Below are positions 6,064-7,883 of a stretch of DNA of 7,883 bases, in pieces (position 1 is the first letter of the stretch; every line of letters begins with the position of its first letter). The DNA comes from Acidobacteriota bacterium. Lineage in GTDB: Bacteria > Acidobacteriota > Terriglobia > Versatilivoradales > Versatilivoraceae. Where the stretch lies: positions 1 to 7,883 of the forward strand of contig JAPOZE010000194.1 of the NCBI GenBank assembly GCA_026706225.1, in the 5' to 3' direction. Below the pieces are notes generated by a model. The model ran no database searches, was not told the DNA's origin, and saw only the letters and a list, made by a program, of their open reading frames with translations. The translations under genes and the position numbers were made by a program.

Positions 6064-6180
6064 TTCGGGCGATGTCGGAATAGCGCCTGTCGCGCTCCGC
6101 GGGTGGGACCAGGGTCCGGCCGGCCGTAACCGTTACAAGGCATTCCGATCCAACTTGGGAAAGGGAAACGAGGACCAGAG
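6064..6180. other. 117-bp spacer between the propeller and Tat-enzyme genes
   Basis: The spacer holds the dyads GGACC AG GGTCC (around 6106-6117), CGGCCGGCCG (6117-6126) and GTAAC C GTTAC (6126-6136). None has a following T-run, so I cannot call a terminator, and read-through from the propeller gene is possible. GAGGA (6170-6174) serves as the ribosome site for the next gene. Confidence 0.4.
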
Positions 6181-7883
6181 ATGAAACGCAGACACTTCCT
6201 GCAAACCATGGGGAGCCTGGCGCCCGGCACGCTGGCCGTGCCTCTGGCGGCGGCTTCCTCCCCCGAACAGCGCGGTAAGGGAGACCCGGCTTCGGTCCGT
6301 GAACCCACGGTCTTCCTGTTCGACGACGGGCGTCACGCCGGAGGGCTCTACCAGATGGAGCCCCCCTTTACCCCGGAGCCTCATGCCTACACGGTGGACC
6401 AGATGGCATCCAGCGGGGTGGACACCCTGGTCTACTTTGCCGGAGTCGAGGGCGGCACCATGCTCTATGACAGCAAGGTGGCGGAAATGTGGGGCACCGT
6501 GGTCAAGAAATGGACCCACTACGTCTGGTACCGGGCGGGCAGGATCCTGCGCCAGATGGTCGACGATGGCCTCGACCCCATGAAGATCCTCTGCGACCGC
6601 TGTCACGAGACCGGCATCCTGATGCTGGCCAGCGCCTGGGTGAGCCTGCACGGGGGCACGCGGGCGGAACAGGAGGGCCTGGGACGCTGGTCGGCTTTTG
6701 CCCTGGACAATCCCCAGTTTCACGTGGGTCCCGACCCCGACCCGAGAGCCGAGGGCATGCCCACCAGCCGCTTCAGCTTCATGCACGCCGAGGTCCGGCA
6801 GGAACGGTTCCGGGTTTTCGAGGAGTTGCTCTCCCGCTATGAGACCGACGGTATCGAGCTCAACCTGACTTCCAATCCCCCCTTCTGCCGCTTCGACCAG
6901 GCCGGCCAACTGGCCCCCATCATGACCCAATGGGTCCGGGACCTGCGCCGGGTGGCTGACAAGGCCCAAGAGGCCCAGGGGCGTCGCAAGCGCATTTACG
7001 CCCGGGTTCCGGCCCACCCCGACGCCTGGAAGACCATGGGATACGAAGTTCCCGGATGGGTCTCGGAAAAGCTGGTGGACGGCCTCTTCTGCGTCAGCAG
7101 CCATGGCGAGGACGAGACCATGGACCAGGACCTGGACCTCAAGCCCGTGGTCGAGTTGACCCGGGGCACCGGCTGCCGGGTGCTCTACGCCTTCCACAAT
7201 ACCCTGGGACGGCAGTTGGCCCGCTACTCCACCCCCACCATGATCTGGGCGGCCGCCGCCAACACCTATGCCCAGGGCGCCGACGGCTTCGGTATCGGCG
7301 ACCACCACTGGACTCCCAACGGATGGCCCTGGACGGCCCAGGAATATGACACGCTGCGTCTGCTGGGGCATCCCGAGCTCTTGGCCACGGCCGACAAGCA
7401 CTACCACGTTCGCTCGACCTCCCGAAGTTCCGCCTCGATGGCCTGGTGGCCGGGTCGTTCCACCCCCCTTCCCAAGGAACTGCTCCAGGGAGAGGAGACC
7501 CAGGTGTCTTTCAAGGTTGCCGACGACCTGGCCCGCTGGCACTCTCTGGGCCGGGTCAAGTCGGTGAAGTTGCGGGTCCGCCTCTCCAACTACCAGCCCC
7601 ACTACGACCAGGTGCGCATCGAGCTCAACGGCAAGGAGTTGCCCGACACCATCCTGCAGAAGGTGGACATGACCTACCGGCTCATCCGCGGGGGCGCCGT
7701 CGGACCTTACGGCTACGCCTTCGACTACTATCTGGGGCCGGACCAGTTCCCCAAAAAGGGCAAGAACCGGGTGAAAGTGGCGTTGCTGAAGAGAGATCCG
7801 GGTATCTCCCTGAAGCTGTCGCTCTACGATGTGGACTGCTTCATCGAGTACCGCTTGCACCGGCACTTCGAGCGCAAGCCCAT
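6181..7883 (+). CDS. Tat-exported glycosidase-like (TIM-barrel) protein, 3' end beyond the window
   Basis: Open for 567 codons from ATG 6181 to the window edge with no stop. GAGGA lies six bases before the ATG. The start MKRRHFLQTMGSLAP is a twin-arginine (Tat) signal (RRxFL) with a short Ala/Leu/Pro core and Ala-rich cut region around residue 24, so the protein is exported folded, perhaps with a cofactor or metal. Residues about 40-400 alternate strands and helices as in a TIM barrel: TVFLFDDG, then GVDTLVYFAG (79-88), ETGILMLASAWVSLHGG (143-159), YETDGIELNL (220-229), KRIYARVPAHPDAW and VDGLFCVSSHGEDE. The DGIELN strand recalls the DGIxLD strand of family-10-like glycosyl hydrolases, where an acidic residue sits in the active site; E226 is a candidate. 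Residues about 440-567 are strand-rich (SVKLRVRLSNY, QVRIELNGKEL, NRVKVALL), like a C-terminal accessory beta-sandwich. Export and layout are seen; the enzyme class is inferred and no substrate can be given. Confidence 0.8.
   Translation, partial: MKRRHFLQTMGSLAPGTLAVPLAAASSPEQRGKGDPASVREPTVFLFDDGRHAGGLYQMEPPFTPEPHAYTVDQMASSGVDTLVYFAGVEGGTMLYDSKVAEMWGTVVKKWTHYVWYRAGRILRQMVDDGLDPMKILCDRCHETGILMLASAWVSLHGGTRAEQEGLGRWSAFALDNPQFHVGPDPDPRAEGMPTSRFSFMHAEVRQERFRVFEELLSRYETDGIELNLTSNPPFCRFDQAGQLAPIMTQWVRDLRRVADKAQEAQGRRKRIYARVPAHPDAWKTMGYEVPGWVSEKLVDGLFCVSSHGEDETMDQDLDLKPVVELTRGTGCRVLYAFHNTLGRQLARYSTPTMIWAAAANTYAQGADGFGIGDHHWTPNGWPWTAQEYDTLRLLGHPELLATADKHYHVRSTSRSSASMAWWPGRSTPLPKELLQGEETQVSFKVADDLARWHSLGRVKSVKLRVRLSNYQPHYDQVRIELNGKELPDTILQKVDMTYRLIRGGAVGPYGYAFDYYLGPDQFPKKGKNRVKVALLKRDPGISLKLSLYDVDCFIEYRLHRHFERKP

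Noticed and set aside
6064..6180. Rho-independent terminator
   Set aside because: Short GC dyads are present but no stable long stem and no T-run follow.
6133..7866. 577-codon open frame on the minus strand
   Set aside because: It lies antisense to the Tat-signal gene, is rich in Gly/Val/His as expected for the mirror of GC-rich coding sequence, and shows no domain. The plus-strand gene has a ribosome site, signal peptide and fold-like pattern.

Overview
The window looks like a piece of a moderately GC-rich, Gram-negative bacterial chromosome. Secreted FG-GAP/VCBS propeller proteins, Tat-exported glycosidase-like proteins, divergent dihydrodipicolinate-synthase homologues and 'CACGAAG' low-complexity spacers together are familiar from Acidobacteriota and Planctomycetota. 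I lean to an acidobacterium, but nothing here is a lineage marker, so this is a tentative inference.

The left part (1-3165) is read from the minus strand. It begins with the 5' end of a secreted Cache-like sensor-domain protein (1-283), followed by a 339-bp gene-free stretch rich in short inverted repeats. Next comes a divergent DapA/NAL-family aldolase (623-1594), whose N-terminal end contains an A-rich low-complexity tract and whose C-terminal end runs into a CACGAAG repeat. A 106-residue orphan gene follows (1796-2116). A HigBA-type toxin-antitoxin pair comes next: a Gp49/RelE-like toxin (2574-2930) is followed after one base by its HigA-like antitoxin (2228-2572). In the antitoxin the first half of the helix-turn-helix looks scrambled. 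A 14-bp tandem repeat lies just upstream of the toxin. By eye this small-gene stretch is less GC-rich than the right half, which would fit acquired DNA.

The right part (3166-7883) is read from the plus strand and encodes exported proteins. A 965-residue Sec-secreted protein carries 14 FG-GAP/VCBS-type repeats, enough for two seven-bladed beta-propellers, followed by a C-terminal beta-sandwich-like domain. After 117 bp comes a Tat-signal protein, cut by the window edge, that looks like a TIM-barrel glycosidase-type enzyme followed by a beta-rich C-terminal region. Their adjacency and shared export suggest a carbohydrate- or surface-related function, but no substrate can be named.

I see no rRNA, complete tRNA, CRISPR array, insertion sequence or replication origin. 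I do not see a clearly new multi-gene system. The points most worth a second look are the altered antitoxin with its upstream tandem repeats, the aldolase homologue that keeps the Schiff-base lysine but lacks the catalytic tyrosine, and the double-propeller/Tat-enzyme pair.
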